DNA from: JAFDZW01 sp035632315
Lineage (GTDB): Bacteria > Bacteroidota > Ignavibacteria > Palsa-1295
DNA length: 64,000 nucleotides
Direction of reading: 5' to 3'
NCBI GenBank assembly: GCA_035632315.1
Contig: DASQGZ010000034.1
Span: 1 to 64,000 of the forward strand
Shown here: in pieces, positions 42,692 to 50,933 of the stretch
Layout of the letters: every line of letters starts with the position of its first letter
How positions within the stretch are numbered: position 1 is the first letter of the stretch
Program-made: the position numbers and the translations under genes
Notes under the pieces: generated by a model
Database searches by the model: none
Told to the model about the DNA's origin: nothing
The model's input: the letters and a program-made list of their open reading frames with translations, nothing else

Positions 42692-43398
42692 CGAATAATA
42701 GTAAGCGAACGGCGAAGAACCGTGTTCCCCGCTTGGAGGATCACCGGATACGACCCCGATTGCAAATTGCGCGTATTGATCTTCACGCTTTTCCAGCCGA
42801 CCGAAGGGTGATAATCTTCATAGATGCGCTGGATTTCAACGCCCATCTCATCGTAAATGGAAAGGCGGGCGAGTGAATAGTCCTCGTCGATATAAAAAGT
42901 AAATGTCGTCTGGTCTCCGGTGGCAAATGAAACCGGATTCGGTATATTCTGTGGAAATTGTATTCCGGCCAAGATATTGCCAGCGCTTGGTCGAGGTGTC
43001 GGCGCATCATTTATGGATGCGGCAGAGATCCCTAAGCCGCCGTTACCAGAAATGATTGCAACACTATTTCCCGGATCGTCTTTTGTAGGACCGACTATCA
43101 GCATCCCGTTAACCTCGACGCGGCCCTGCATGATCGTGAGTGAATTCACTTCTACGCTCTGCCCTTCACCCACAGTAACAGTAGAATTGTCGCCTACGAT
43201 AACATCAACATCACGATGATGGCTTTCGCCGGGGAAGACTCCCTCGGGAGGCTGCAGCCAAATACCGTCGTTCTGTATTTCCCAGTTCCGGCTATCGGTC
43301 CAAGGTCCGCTTGCGACCGAGCGAAACTCGCTCTGTGCAATGACAGATGCGGGTACGAGCGCCATAGCGGCTGCAAATATTGCGAGGGGGCGGTTCAT
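42688..43398 (-). CDS. secreted protein with C-terminal T9SS sorting domain
   Basis: The 236-residue precursor has a signal peptide (cleavage near SVIAQ), a passenger of about 120 residues rich in Gly, Val and Asn (DVDVIVGDNSTVTVGEGQSVEV), and a C-terminal type A sorting domain from about residue 150 to the end, with IQFPQNIPNPVSFAT, ARLSIYDEMGVEIQ and YPVILQAGNTVLRRSLTIIR. This domain is the export signal recognised by the type IX system, so the protein is likely surface-exposed or released. The last bases overlap the holA start. Function of the passenger is unknown. Confidence 0.8.
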   Translation of the reverse strand: MNRPLAIFAAAMALVPASVIAQSEFRSVASGPWTDSRNWEIQNDGIWLQPPEGVFPGESHHRDVDVIVGDNSTVTVGEGQSVEVNSLTIMQGRVEVNGMLIVGPTKDDPGNSVAIISGNGGLGISAASINDAPTPRPSAGNILAGIQFPQNIPNPVSFATGDQTTFTFYIDEDYSLARLSIYDEMGVEIQRIYEDYHPSVGWKSVKINTRNLQSGSYPVILQAGNTVLRRSLTIIR

Positions 43399-43417
43399 AT
43401 CAGTAACTTATTACGAA

Positions 43418-43425
43418 CAAACTTA
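43418..43425 (-). promoter_or_regulatory. possible -7 element for the T9SS cargo gene
   Basis: The minus strand reads TAAGTTTG, a match to TAnnTTTG, 20 bases before the start codon. No clear -33 element. Confidence 0.3.
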
Positions 43426-43546
43426 TAGCCCTCAAGGAGAGTTTCCTGCGCCAGATGCCCCCAGAATGAATTCATTTTAACTGAAACGTTATTAAACATA
43501 TAGGCCATTTTTGCGTCTATATCTACAAAGAAAGAAGGTTAGTAAA

Positions 43547-43978
43547 ATGACAAAGATGGATACGTTTCGAAAAATATGCGCAACGACTATCGCAGTAGCA
43601 ATGACGAGTGCAGCGCTAGCGCAGCCGCCCACACGATGGAAGGATTTGACAGCCGACCAAAAGGTAGATCGCCGTGTTGAAATGATGAAAAAGCGCCTTG
43701 CAATATCAGATGCGCAAGCAGTTCAGATCTCGAACGTCTTACATCAAGAGCAGAAAACTCTTGCAACCGATCGCGAGCAAGTGAAGTCCGCGCCGGCTGA
43801 ACAAAAAATGCTTGCGCGTACGAATCTGCAAAAAGACCGGCTCGCCGGCAAAGAGAAAGTGCTGACGGCACTCACCCCGGACCAGCTCGCTAAAGCGGAA
43901 GAAATACGGAAGCGTCATGTACAAAAAATGCGAGAGTACAGGATGTTTATGCACCATGAACGCTTCGACCAACGATAA
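43547..43978 (+). CDS. small secreted helical protein, Spy/CpxP-like
   Basis: The protein (143 residues from the ATG at 43547) has a signal peptide (cleavage near ALAQ) followed by an all-helical Lys-, Gln- and Arg-rich part: LTADQKVDRRVEMMKKRLAISDAQ and LTALTPDQLAKAEEIRKRHVQ. The repeats of L-T-x-x-Q and acid-base helix spacing resemble CpxP/Spy-like LTxxQ periplasmic proteins of Bacteroidota. These act as stress-linked chaperones or regulators; the specific role is unknown. A terminator follows. Confidence 0.7.
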   Translation: MTKMDTFRKICATTIAVAMTSAALAQPPTRWKDLTADQKVDRRVEMMKKRLAISDAQAVQISNVLHQEQKTLATDREQVKSAPAEQKMLARTNLQKDRLAGKEKVLTALTPDQLAKAEEIRKRHVQKMREYRMFMHHERFDQR

Positions 43979-44002
43979 GTTGACAACTCATTCCACACAA
44001 TG

Positions 44003-44040
44003 CAAAACGCCTTCTCCTATAGTAGCGAGAGGGCGTTTTG
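44003..44040. terminator. terminator between the Spy-like gene and rnhB
   Basis: CAAAACGCCTTCTC at 44003-44016 and GAGAGGGCGTTTTG at 44027-44040 form a 14-pair hairpin with one mismatch and short T runs on each strand, between convergent genes. Confidence 0.75.
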
Positions 44041-44688
44041 TTATGCAAAGAGTTGCTCTTGCAAAGACTTCAGTTTAAAACTTCGGCGGTGGACATCACA
44101 AAAACCGAATTTTGCGATCGCATCGCGATGCTCCTTCGTCCCATAGCCTTTATTTCGAAAGAAATTATATTGGGGATATTCGGCGTGCAGTTCGCGCATA
44201 ATTCGGTCGCGTGTGACCTTCGCAATGATCGAAGCAGCGGCAATGCTCGGAGATAAGGCATCACCGTCAACGATCGTCATAAACGCGTACCTGAGCGTTG
44301 TCCGAAAATAATTACCGTCAACCAGCAGCATTTGGGGAGTAAGTGTTCCCTCCAACTGTGCAACGGCATCCGTCATCGCCAGCATCGTAGCCGTGAGAAT
44401 ATTAATCTTGTCTATCTCTTGCGGCGAACGAATGCCAATGCCGATCCCCAGAGCATTTTCGTGAATGATCTCAAAGAGGCGTTCGCGTTCCCCCTCAGAT
44501 AATTGCTTCGAATCATTAAGCCCGTAGCAATCTCGTGGAAGGCCGGATTCGATAGGAAGCAATACCGCCGCAGCCACGACCGGCCCGGCAAGCGGGCCAC
44601 GGCCTGCTTCGTCAATGCCGGCGACCAAACGGCAGCCCTCGGCAAGAAATTGCCTTTCGTATTTCCACGAGATACGTCTTCGATTCAC
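44041..44688 (-). CDS. rnhB: ribonuclease HII
   Basis: The 215-residue protein has VAGIDEAGRGPLAGPVVAAAV at 22-42, the catalytic Asp-Glu pair of RNase HII, and later SIAAASIIAKVTRDRIM and the YPQYNFFRNKGYGTKEH motif. It cleaves RNA in RNA-DNA hybrids, including single embedded ribonucleotides. Start is GTG at 44688; no ATG fits. Standard length. It stops exactly where the terminator begins. Confidence 0.92.
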   Translation of the reverse strand: MNRRRISWKYERQFLAEGCRLVAGIDEAGRGPLAGPVVAAAVLLPIESGLPRDCYGLNDSKQLSEGERERLFEIIHENALGIGIGIRSPQEIDKINILTATMLAMTDAVAQLEGTLTPQMLLVDGNYFRTTLRYAFMTIVDGDALSPSIAAASIIAKVTRDRIMRELHAEYPQYNFFRNKGYGTKEHRDAIAKFGFCDVHRRSFKLKSLQEQLFA

Positions 44689-44730
44689 GATGCAAAATTA
44701 CGAAGCAGAGGAATTGCGAACCCGGAAAGA

Positions 44731-46245
44731 TCAAAGTGCAGTTTTTATTCCAAAATGCAGCACTGCTGCATCGAGCGGAACACCACGGGCGAGCGCGACT
44801 GCTGCTTGCAAATATCCGATCTGTGTTTCGAACAGAAAACTGATACCATATCCGACCGCAGACCATTTATGAAATGGGACCGAGAGATATTCTGCCTGCT
44901 CAAGATAACCAATGTCGGTAAATATGCCCATATAAGATCGCGTCGAAAACATAAACCGAGGTTCGATCCGTGCAATGGCGTAACGGGAAACGTAAAAGCT
45001 GGCATCGCGGTATCCCCGAAGCGACAAGAGCCCGCCAATGCGAAACAGATCCGATAATTCAAGAGCTTTCGAATCTACCTCCCGTGCCGATAGTGCAAGA
45101 AATCCTACAAGCCGAGGCGCGACCGCAACGGCAGTTTCAGCATCCGCAATAAATGTCCGAATACCAACTGTCGTATTATAGCCCAGTGAATCGGTGATGG
45201 ATTTCGCCCCGTATCTTGCTCCGAGCGAAATTTTATAACCATCTGTAGGTGCAATGGGGTTATCTCGCTCATCGAAAGAAAATAACAATTCGCCGCTCAG
45301 CGTATGAGATGCATCGACACTATGAGATATTCCGGGAGTCACATAGTCATACGCACCGTTTGCCGAGATCGTCACTGAAGAAAGCGAGTGAATCGCAAAT
45401 GATAATTCCAAATGGGTCGAGACGTAGAGGCTATCTTCATCATGCCGAGTTACCGAAATTGCGCCATCGATAGGAAGGGCAAATAACCAGGGTTCAATAT
45501 ACCTGAATGAAAGATCAGAAGTAACTGCAGTCAACCGTTGGTACCGAAATGCCGCTTGTCTGGCTGTTCCTCCAATATTCAAAAAAGCAAGATCGAGAAA
45601 TCCGTTGATGTAGGAGCCGGTCCCGCCAATCGGTGACGGATTATACCCGAGCACACCGTCGATCGAAGTAGTGCGTACTTCCTGAACAGATAGTGAAACA
45701 CCGACCGATGAATCATTTATTTTATAGAGTGTCGGCTCGGATACATTTGCAAATAATCCCGATTGGCGCAATCGTCCGGCGGCAGCAACGAGCAAATCGT
45801 TAGTTGCAATAGGGTGAGCGGGAATAAAAAACTCTCTGCGAATGACATCGGTATCGGTTTGTGATATTCCTTCTACCCGGCACGAGGTAAGTTTGGCAAA
45901 CATGCCTTCACTGATACGAAGACGAACAGCAATATGCCCGCTATCGAGCGGCTGCAAACGCTCGATTGTCCCAGTCGCAAATGCAAAGCCGAGGTCGGTG
46001 TATTTGCTGATGAGTGATTCGATGTCATTGGCGAGCAGCACTTCATTTAACGTATCACCGACTTTTGTCTTAAAATTACTGAGAATAACTTCGCCCGCGA
46101 TATGCTCCGAGCCAATGACGTCAAGTCGTGAAATGATGTAGTGGTGCGAAAGCTGCGCAAAACCTGAGGAACAGCAAAACGCTGTAAAAATAAGAGGCAG
46201 GAGTCGTATGATCTGACGATTCTTCACAGAGCCGAGAACGACCAT
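44731..46245 (-). CDS. Omp85-family outer-membrane protein (BamA/TamA-like)
   Basis: From the ATG at 46245 the 504-residue precursor has a signal peptide, a POTRA-like region (about 35-180, ISRLDVIGSEHIAGEVILSNF) and a C-terminal beta-barrel with SLRGYRDASFYVSRYAI, the Omp85 family R-G-Y/F loop motif, ending in hydrophobic residues. It is much shorter than BamA, with two POTRAs at most. It resembles a TamA-like or smaller surface antigen of the family. It may help insert or export outer-membrane proteins. No partner is nearby. Confidence 0.72.
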   Translation of the reverse strand: MVVLGSVKNRQIIRLLPLIFTAFCCSSGFAQLSHHYIISRLDVIGSEHIAGEVILSNFKTKVGDTLNEVLLANDIESLISKYTDLGFAFATGTIERLQPLDSGHIAVRLRISEGMFAKLTSCRVEGISQTDTDVIRREFFIPAHPIATNDLLVAAAGRLRQSGLFANVSEPTLYKINDSSVGVSLSVQEVRTTSIDGVLGYNPSPIGGTGSYINGFLDLAFLNIGGTARQAAFRYQRLTAVTSDLSFRYIEPWLFALPIDGAISVTRHDEDSLYVSTHLELSFAIHSLSSVTISANGAYDYVTPGISHSVDASHTLSGELLFSFDERDNPIAPTDGYKISLGARYGAKSITDSLGYNTTVGIRTFIADAETAVAVAPRLVGFLALSAREVDSKALELSDLFRIGGLLSLRGYRDASFYVSRYAIARIEPRFMFSTRSYMGIFTDIGYLEQAEYLSVPFHKWSAVGYGISFLFETQIGYLQAAVALARGVPLDAAVLHFGIKTAL

Positions 46246-46279
46246 CGGCAAAACCGGATTCCGCAAGAATCTATACCGC

Positions 46280-46780
46280 CTACTGCCACTTCATTTTTTG
46301 CATTGACTTTGGCTTATCAAGCACTTCTTTTGCAATAATAAATTGACGGTATGTTGATGAGGTTAGATTAGGCAATAACCTGATCTTCGCTGCGACCGGC
46401 ACATCGTATGCGGCACGTTCCTCGGTGGTTTCTTTGTAGCCCGCGCTTGTCACGCCGGCGTCGTTGATTATGTTAGCGGCAGCGTCCGGCTTTGAAGCGG
46501 GAGCATCATCATACGAAGCTGATGCATACGCTGATTCAAAATTTGTATCGTCACGTGTCGTTCTTGCCGGCACGTTTTGCTTGATTTTATTTGCTGAAGA
46601 TTCACTGTAGACTCGGACATTCTCGTTTATCTCGGCAAGACGCTTCTTACGAGTTTGGTCGGCAAGCGATTTTAAAAGCTCGTCTTTTTGGTTTGGCTTG
46701 TTCTTTTTCTTCGCCGCATTCGCAAATGCGCGAAGTATAAAAAAAATGAACGCGAGAATATATATCCAATTTCCTTTCAT
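46280..46780 (-). CDS. single-pass membrane protein of unknown function
   Basis: The 166-residue protein has one N-terminal membrane segment (NWIYILAFIFFILRAFA), then a Lys-rich stretch (KKKNKPNQKDELL) and a long polar low-complexity region ending TYRQFIIAKEVLDKPKSMQKMKWQ. No domain is recognised. Its gene overlaps the hutI stop by four bases (ATGA), so it is translationally coupled to hutI. Function unknown. Confidence 0.55.
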   Translation of the reverse strand: MKGNWIYILAFIFFILRAFANAAKKKNKPNQKDELLKSLADQTRKKRLAEINENVRVYSESSANKIKQNVPARTTRDDTNFESAYASASYDDAPASKPDAAANIINDAGVTSAGYKETTEERAAYDVPVAAKIRLLPNLTSSTYRQFIIAKEVLDKPKSMQKMKWQ

Positions 46781-48018
46781 ACTGCTCCCGATACGATAGT
46801 CCCCGATTTGACGACTGCTACAACATCGCTGACACCAATATGGTACGGTAAATATGCAAGCGATGGAATGTCATACAGAACAAAGTCTGCCATTTTCCCG
46901 ATCTCGACCGAACCATGTGTAGCTGTCCTGTCTAGTGCCGCCGCCCCGTTGATGGTTGCGGCTGTGAGCGCTTCTTCAGGAGTCATCCCCATCCCGATAA
47001 CGGCAAGTGAAACCGCAAGCTGCATATTCTCGCTCATCGAGGAGCCAGGGTTGCAGTCGGTCGCAATTGAGACGGCACAGCCTGCGTCAATCATTTTCCG
47101 AGCCGGTGCGTACGGGGATCGGATGCACATCGCAGTAATGGGTAACAACGTCGCAATCGTCCGATCCGACCGCGCCAGGGCTGCGATCCCTTCACTACTA
47201 ATCTTCAACAAATGGTCGGCGCTGAAACTGCCGAGTTTCGCTGCAAGTTCGGCACCACCGGTATTTGCAAGTTCATCGGCGTGGAGTTTGATTTTTAATC
47301 CTGCTCGCTTTGCCGCATTACAAATTTGTTCGGTCTCGTCGTTCGTAAAATATCCCTCGTCGCAAAAAACATCTGCGAACTCTGCAGCATTTGTTTTGAT
47401 GACTGCCGGAAGTTGTTCATAAATCAATTCTTCGACATAATCAGCGTGAGTTCGTTCTTTCGGGATAGCATGCGCACCGAGCCACGTACGAACGATCGTT
47501 ACAGGAGTCCGGCCGCCGACGAGCTTCGCGGCTTCAAGTAGCTTCAGCTCTGCATCTACGGACAACCCATACCCGGACTTTACTTCCATCGATGTTGTGC
47601 CAAGCGTTAGCGCGTTTCGAACTAACCGTTCCGAATGATCGGCGATCTGGTTTGCGCTCGCTGAACGCACAGGATCCACACTCGCTCGGATGCCGCCGCC
47701 CGCAGCAGCTACTTCCTGGTAACTTTTTCCCGAAGCGCGCATACAGAACTCATCACTCCGATCCCCCATAAAAACGGCATGAGTATGTGAATCAACAAAA
47801 CCGGGAAGAGCAAGGAGACCCCGGCAATCAACAACGGTCGAATCGGAAGGGAGTTGTTTCGTGACTTCATCTTCAGAGCCAACACCTATGATCCTGCCGC
47901 CTTCATCACAAAGAATTGCAGCACGATCAATTCGAAAAATATCGTTCATTGCCTTGCCTCTTCGGGCGAAAGCTCCGGTGGGCGTGATCAGTTGTCCGAT
48001 ATTACGATAACACTTCAT
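46777..48018 (-). CDS. hutI: imidazolonepropionase
   Basis: HutI hydrolyses imidazolonepropionate to formiminoglutamate in histidine breakdown. The 413-residue amidohydrolase has LPGFVDSHTHAVFMGDRSDEF and the metal-linked KLHADELANTGGAELAAKLG and IATDCNPGSSMSENMQLA segments of the family. The start at ATG 48018 is standard. Neither hutH, hutU nor hutG lies nearby, so the histidine-degradation genes are dispersed. Confidence 0.93.
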   Translation of the reverse strand: MKCYRNIGQLITPTGAFARRGKAMNDIFRIDRAAILCDEGGRIIGVGSEDEVTKQLPSDSTVVDCRGLLALPGFVDSHTHAVFMGDRSDEFCMRASGKSYQEVAAAGGGIRASVDPVRSASANQIADHSERLVRNALTLGTTSMEVKSGYGLSVDAELKLLEAAKLVGGRTPVTIVRTWLGAHAIPKERTHADYVEELIYEQLPAVIKTNAAEFADVFCDEGYFTNDETEQICNAAKRAGLKIKLHADELANTGGAELAAKLGSFSADHLLKISSEGIAALARSDRTIATLLPITAMCIRSPYAPARKMIDAGCAVSIATDCNPGSSMSENMQLAVSLAVIGMGMTPEEALTAATINGAAALDRTATHGSVEIGKMADFVLYDIPSLAYLPYHIGVSDVVAVVKSGTIVSGAV

Positions 48019-48100
48019 TCGTCAAAATTACGAAGAATCAGAAATTGATCTCAGGGAATGAAGTTTTAAAATGTGAGGCCTGATCAAGCAAACAGAATAA

Positions 48101-48130
48101 CTCCTGCACCCGCGTCAAGGAGTGCAGGAG
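48101..48130 (-). terminator. hairpin downstream of the 64-residue gene
   Basis: CTCCTGCAC at 48101-48109 and GTGCAGGAG at 48122-48130 are perfect inverted arms of nine bases. On the minus strand TTATTCTGTTTG follows, a weak U-rich stretch. It lies between the 64-residue gene and hutI and may end the former's transcript. Confidence 0.45.
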
Positions 48131-48173
48131 CCATTCTCAGGTTCCATTATGCGGTGAGAAACATATTGAAGTT

Positions 48174-48368
48174 CTAAACCGCGTCTGCGTGAGACTCACT
48201 TTCAAACATCACCGCCTCAGCCTCTTCGAGGTAATCATCGGCAAGACGTTTGAGCAGTTGGAGTTCGTTTAAGGTGAGCCCGACAAATATCGGTTCACTT
48301 TCGCTTTGGACGCGCGCATCGTGAAGCTTGCGGCTTAGCGCCAGGAGTCGGTCAAGAGTAGCTATCAT
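48174..48368 (-). CDS. small acidic helical protein of unknown function
   Basis: The 64-residue frame starts MIATLDRLLALSRKLHDARV and is amphipathic and acidic throughout (LKRLADDYLEEAEAV). Codon use resembles that of neighbours, and the hairpin that follows suggests a real transcript. No family is recognised. Confidence 0.4.
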   Translation of the reverse strand: MIATLDRLLALSRKLHDARVQSESEPIFVGLTLNELQLLKRLADDYLEEAEAVMFESESHADAV

Positions 48369-48423
48369 AAGTCAGTGTTGAGGGGTTGGTACACTAAATT
48401 CTACGTCCCGTACTGCCTATTAT

Positions 48424-48447
48424 CGTGCTCCGATAAATGGGAGCACG
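48424..48447. repeat. CGTGCTCC/GGAGCACG hairpin, one of a local family
   Basis: CGTGCTCC at 48424-48431 and GGAGCACG at 48440-48447 form a perfect eight-pair hairpin. Related arms recur at 48546-48551 (TGCTCC) with 48560-48565 (GGAGCA), and near 48604 (ATGCTCC). The second pair overlaps the 3' end of the methyltransferase gene. No function is known. Confidence 0.45.
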
Positions 48448-48539
48448 GAACGTTGCTATACAAATATGCAACATTTTTTCTCAAAATCCAAATTATTTTG
48501 CAAAAAAAATTAAAAAAAGTATAAAATGTTGAAAATTAA

Positions 48540-49745
48540 CTACCGTGCTCCCGTATTTTGGAGCATAATTGACACTTTTGATGCTTCCGATAGCGAGTTA
48601 TCATGCTCCCGATGAGTTATCCCCGTGATCTGGACAAGATCGTAGCGCTCGGTATCCGTAAAGGCTTTATTATTTTCTGATTTTGACCGTTTGTTCAGGA
48701 CATACTCGCCGCGACCGCTTTCGCCGCACGCCATCGCACGAACCCTGCCTTTTTCGTCGAACCGCTCACTAACAATTCGGAAAAGTCCGCTCTCAGTCGA
48801 AAGACCATCTGACAAACGCTTACCGGATCTGTTAAACGTCATATATGTACTTTTGAGCGAGAGGCGAAGTGTACTGGCAGCGTCATCAATAAGTTTGACA
48901 AACTCCGGCCGCTGCCATTTGTATTCCGAATGACACCAATTATCAATGGATGTAAGTGCCGGACAATTCGATTGACGAGTACATGGCGCAAAAATAGTGA
49001 ACCCGTCTTTCACCACAGCATCACGAAAGCCGAGTAGTCGGCGTGATCGCTCTCGCGCTGCCGGTTCGGTGATAATGATAAAGCCGGTATCGGTGAGAAT
49101 ACTTTTGAATAAATTGAGTAATCGTGTCTCTGCTTCGCTTGAGAGTTCATTCAATGTATTTGTCATAAACACAAGATCGAACTTCTTGCTATCAAATTGC
49201 ACACTGTCTGCTAATTCGAGATCGACCATCTTTGTCTCGAGTGTTGACCGATCATTGCGAAGTTTTTTCGAAAAGGATGAGTAAAACCGTTGGACAAATT
49301 TCAGATTTTCTGCAATGTTATCTCCCGCAATTATTTCTATATTTGGAGGAGATGACAATTCGTACTGGCAATATTGTAATAGTCCCCATAATGAAGCCCC
49401 CGTGCCCGTGCCGAGATCTAGAACACGCAATGAATCTGTTTTAAAAAAATTCGAAATTGCCAGCTCACGAAGCTGGGGAAGGATTTTCAGGGTATTCGTA
49501 CTTGTATAATAGAGCTGGTATGCTTCACGAAATGCAGGGTTTGCAAGATATTTCTCTGATAAAAAGTCTTCTCGACCGGTTGTTAGGCCCATACTAAGCG
49601 TCCGGACGGCTTCGGCAATACCCTCGATGCGTTTTCGAATGATACTTCGTTTGATCGAATCCGGGTCAAGGCTGATGCCGAGAACCTCTTCGAGCGTTCC
49701 GATGTATTCAGGTGCAAGCGCAAGATTTTTCCGTTTGATGGACAT
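48540..49745 (-). CDS. Rsm22-like methyltransferase of the small ribosomal subunit family
   Basis: The 401-residue protein has a class I SAM-binding motif VLDLGTGTGASLWGLL near 111-126 and the Rsm22 mark IFAPCTRQSNCPAL followed by WCHSEYKWQRP near 275, cysteines that may bind a metal or cluster. Rsm22 family members occur in mitochondria and in many bacteria and act in ribosome assembly. Its start codon at 49745 overlaps the mtgA start on the other strand. The target site is not known in bacteria. Confidence 0.82.
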   Translation of the reverse strand: MSIKRKNLALAPEYIGTLEEVLGISLDPDSIKRSIIRKRIEGIAEAVRTLSMGLTTGREDFLSEKYLANPAFREAYQLYYTSTNTLKILPQLRELAISNFFKTDSLRVLDLGTGTGASLWGLLQYCQYELSSPPNIEIIAGDNIAENLKFVQRFYSSFSKKLRNDRSTLETKMVDLELADSVQFDSKKFDLVFMTNTLNELSSEAETRLLNLFKSILTDTGFIIITEPAARERSRRLLGFRDAVVKDGFTIFAPCTRQSNCPALTSIDNWCHSEYKWQRPEFVKLIDDAASTLRLSLKSTYMTFNRSGKRLSDGLSTESGLFRIVSERFDEKGRVRAMACGESGRGEYVLNKRSKSENNKAFTDTERYDLVQITGITHREHDNSLSEASKVSIMLQNTGAR

Positions 49746-50496
49746 CGACTCTCAATACGCTTCACAACCGCAAACGACACCAGTTCGCTCCAGCTGGCGA
49801 AAGGCACTCTCCATTCTTTGGAAACTTTGCCTCGCTGCTATCTTCATTCCGGTTCTGCAAGTGCTGATTTTGAAATTTATTAATCCGCCGGTTTCGACGA
49901 TGATGGTCTATCAGAGCATTGAACATTTATTTACCGGTGAGAGTATGGCGTTCACACATACGAATCTGTCGTGGAATGAGATACCCGATTCATTCGTGCA
50001 GGCAGTGATCGCCGGCGAAGACCAGAAATTCTTCGACCACAACGGCTTCGATTGGGATGAGATCGAAAGCGCCAAGCGCGAACACGCGCGGCATCCGAAC
50101 CGACCGATGCGCGGAGCAAGCACGCTTTCTCAGCAAACCGCAAAAAATTTATTCTTGCCACCGTGGCATTCGTTCATACGAAAAGGAGTGGAAGCGTATT
50201 ATACTGTTCTTATTGAATTTTTCTGGAGCAAGCAGCGCATATTACAAACGTATGCGAACATTGCCCAACTCGGGCCGAACGAATACGGCGTTGAAGAAGG
50301 TGCCGTCTATCATTTTCACAAACATGCCTGGGAGCTTACTGCATCTGAAGCTGCCCGACTTGCTGCGACACTCCCGAACCCCGATCGTTGGAGCGCATCG
50401 AAACCATCCCCATATATTGTCAGACGATCCGCACGTATCCTTCGTCAAATGAGGGGATTACCGGGTTCTGACGAAGATGATGGCGATCCTGATTGA
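49738..50496 (+). CDS. mtgA: monofunctional peptidoglycan glycosyltransferase
   Basis: Transglycosylase family 51: the sequence contains the catalytic-Glu motif AVIAGEDQKFFDHNGFDWDEIE, the second motif RGASTLSQQTAKNLFLP and WSKQRILQTYANIAQLGPNEYGVEEGA. It polymerises lipid II into glycan chains, and lacks a transpeptidase domain. The start at ATG 49738 keeps the membrane segment (ILWKLCLAAIFIPVLQVLILKF) near residue 25; longer frames run into the divergent gene. About 252 residues, a normal length. Confidence 0.9.
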   Translation: MDIDSQYASQPQTTPVRSSWRKALSILWKLCLAAIFIPVLQVLILKFINPPVSTMMVYQSIEHLFTGESMAFTHTNLSWNEIPDSFVQAVIAGEDQKFFDHNGFDWDEIESAKREHARHPNRPMRGASTLSQQTAKNLFLPPWHSFIRKGVEAYYTVLIEFFWSKQRILQTYANIAQLGPNEYGVEEGAVYHFHKHAWELTASEAARLAATLPNPDRWSASKPSPYIVRRSARILRQMRGLPGSDEDDGDPD

Positions 50497-50933
50497 TAGA
50501 ACTGCATTTAACAATAATTTTATATGGTTTGACTCGACTTATCCACTACTTATACGGCTTTTGGAAAGCCTCATTTTGGATTTCACCGATAAGCCGAGCG
50601 AGGAGTATGTGTATGTGGAAACCTGTGAAAACATCAAAAGTCGAATGATCTCGTGAATAACCCTCCACCGCTCCACAACTTGCTCACAAGGGAATTTCTC
50701 AGTATTGAGTAATCCACAAAGTTGTCCACTTTACTGTTAGTAAATATCAACAAGCCGCCGGAAGCCTATTTTATCGGATTGTTACCTGTGGAAAAACTCC
50801 GAAGTGCTGATTTGGCAATGATTCCGTAATGCCTTATTATTAAGACCCTTACAAAACGGTTGTTCTACGGACTCTTCCATTTTGAAATGCCCATCAACAC
50901 TGGCTCTGAGAAGTACGAAAAAACTATCTGTAC
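50497..50933. other. 437-base non-coding stretch, possible oriC (DnaA-box-like cluster)
   Basis: No gene is seen here. Sequences close to the DnaA consensus TTATCCACA occur at 50539-50547 (one mismatch), 50710-50718 (one mismatch), 50722-50730 (two), and on the reverse strand at 50614-50622 (two) and 50787-50795 (one); weaker matches appear near 50624 and 50669. Five to seven boxes within about 260 bases are more than chance would give. Most genes on the left (41.6-49.7 kb) run leftward. An AT-rich unwinding element is not distinct. A replication origin is one possibility; a DnaA-titrating locus is another. Confidence 0.4.
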
